Source: Bacteroidales bacterium (lineage in GTDB: Bacteria; Bacteroidota; Bacteroidia; Bacteroidales; UBA932). Taken from it: a stretch of DNA of 15,429 nucleotides. The notes below the pieces were generated by a model that saw only the letters and a program-made list of their open reading frames with translations, ran no database searches and was not told the origin of the DNA. A program made the translations under genes and the position numbers. Shown here piece after piece: positions 15,122-15,429 of this stretch. The stretch's first letter is position 1, and each line of letters opens with the position of its first letter. The stretch is taken from NCBI GenBank assembly GCA_016285215.1, contig JAEEQI010000045.1:1-15429 (forward strand), given 5' to 3'.

Positions 15122-15429
15122 CTATTCATTGCTAAAAGAGTAGGGCTTATCGTCGTTGGCCACGCCACGCTTGAAGTTGGGTTCGGCGGCCATCTTGAAG
15201 TGCAGTTTGGCACCCTTCTGGAGGTCGGACTGGAGGAGGTAATTGCGGGTCCATTCCTGGCCGTTCACCTGCAGATCCTTCACGTAGAAGTTCTCTGCGC
15301 TGTTGTCCGGGGCCTCAATGACCACGTCTCCGCCGTCCAGGTGCAGGGTTGCCTTCTTGAACAGGGGCGTTCCCAGGGCATACTGGCCGCTGCCGGGGCA
15401 AACCGGATAGAAGCCCAGGGCGCTGAATA
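15122..15429 (-). CDS. GH92 alpha-mannosidase, C-terminal part (5' end outside window)
   Basis: The last 101 codons of a second GH92 gene, open to the window edge on the - strand. The visible protein starts FSALGFYPVCPGSGQYALGT, the end of the family's conserved MSAWYVFSALGFYPV region, then continues PLFKKATLHL and ends DDKPYSFSNE. The C-terminal beta-sandwich segment (VIEAPDNSAENFYVKDLQVNG) is the usual family ending and is clearly different in sequence from the other GH92 in the window, so the two are not recent copies. Catalytic residues are outside. It is the upstream neighbour of GH125, 50 bases away, probably in the same transcript. Confidence 0.92.
   Translation of the reverse strand, partial: FSALGFYPVCPGSGQYALGTPLFKKATLHLDGGDVVIEAPDNSAENFYVKDLQVNGQEWTRNYLLQSDLQKGAKLHFKMAAEPNFKRGVANDDKPYSFSNE

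Overview
The window looks like a piece of a Bacteroidales genome. Its GC content is high, it is rich in secreted glycoside hydrolases of families this order uses on host or yeast glycans (GH2, GH3, GH29, GH92, GH125, GH130), and it has promoter-like sequences of the Bacteroidetes type (TAnnTTTG). The exact genus cannot be read from the sequence; a high-GC lineage such as a Rikenellaceae relative is a guess.

Left arm (1-7330, + strand): a tightly packed operon of six genes whose neighbours all overlap by 8, 8, 4, 1 and 4 bases. In order they are a GH3 glycosidase (3' end only), a GH2 beta-galactosidase-like enzyme, a GH29 alpha-L-fucosidase lipoprotein, a patatin-like lipid hydrolase, a LacI-type regulator with only half of its ligand-binding domain, and a cytoplasmic GH130 mannoside phosphorylase. 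Right arm (11236-15429, - strand): GH92 (3' end only), GH125 and GH92 alpha-mannosidases. The two arms converge. Together they carry what is needed to remove galactose, fucose and alpha-mannose from a glycan and to phosphorolyse the beta-mannose core, which fits N-glycan (or mannan) breakdown. No SusC/SusD pair lies in the window.

Between the arms (about 7515-11089) sits a different kind of DNA: a DUF262-HNH nuclease-like protein and an EcoRI-family adenine methyltransferase in one - strand operon, then a divergent REP-associated (RAYT, Y1/HUH) transposase on the + strand. The two restriction-modification-like genes have patchy base composition: GC-rich catalytic modules and AT-rich presumed specificity segments. 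The methyltransferase has a long 5' leader that folds on paper into a nested set of stems ending in an intrinsic terminator before the start codon. This suggests either an attenuator controlling the methyltransferase or a free-standing small RNA.

Three BIME-like double palindromes (7373-7507, 11095-11229, 13482-13616) occupy gene 3' ends. Two of them flank the restriction/RAYT segment in direct orientation and share a 59-base stretch with 57 identities, so the segment is bracketed by a direct repeat. These palindromes are the likely partners of the RAYT.
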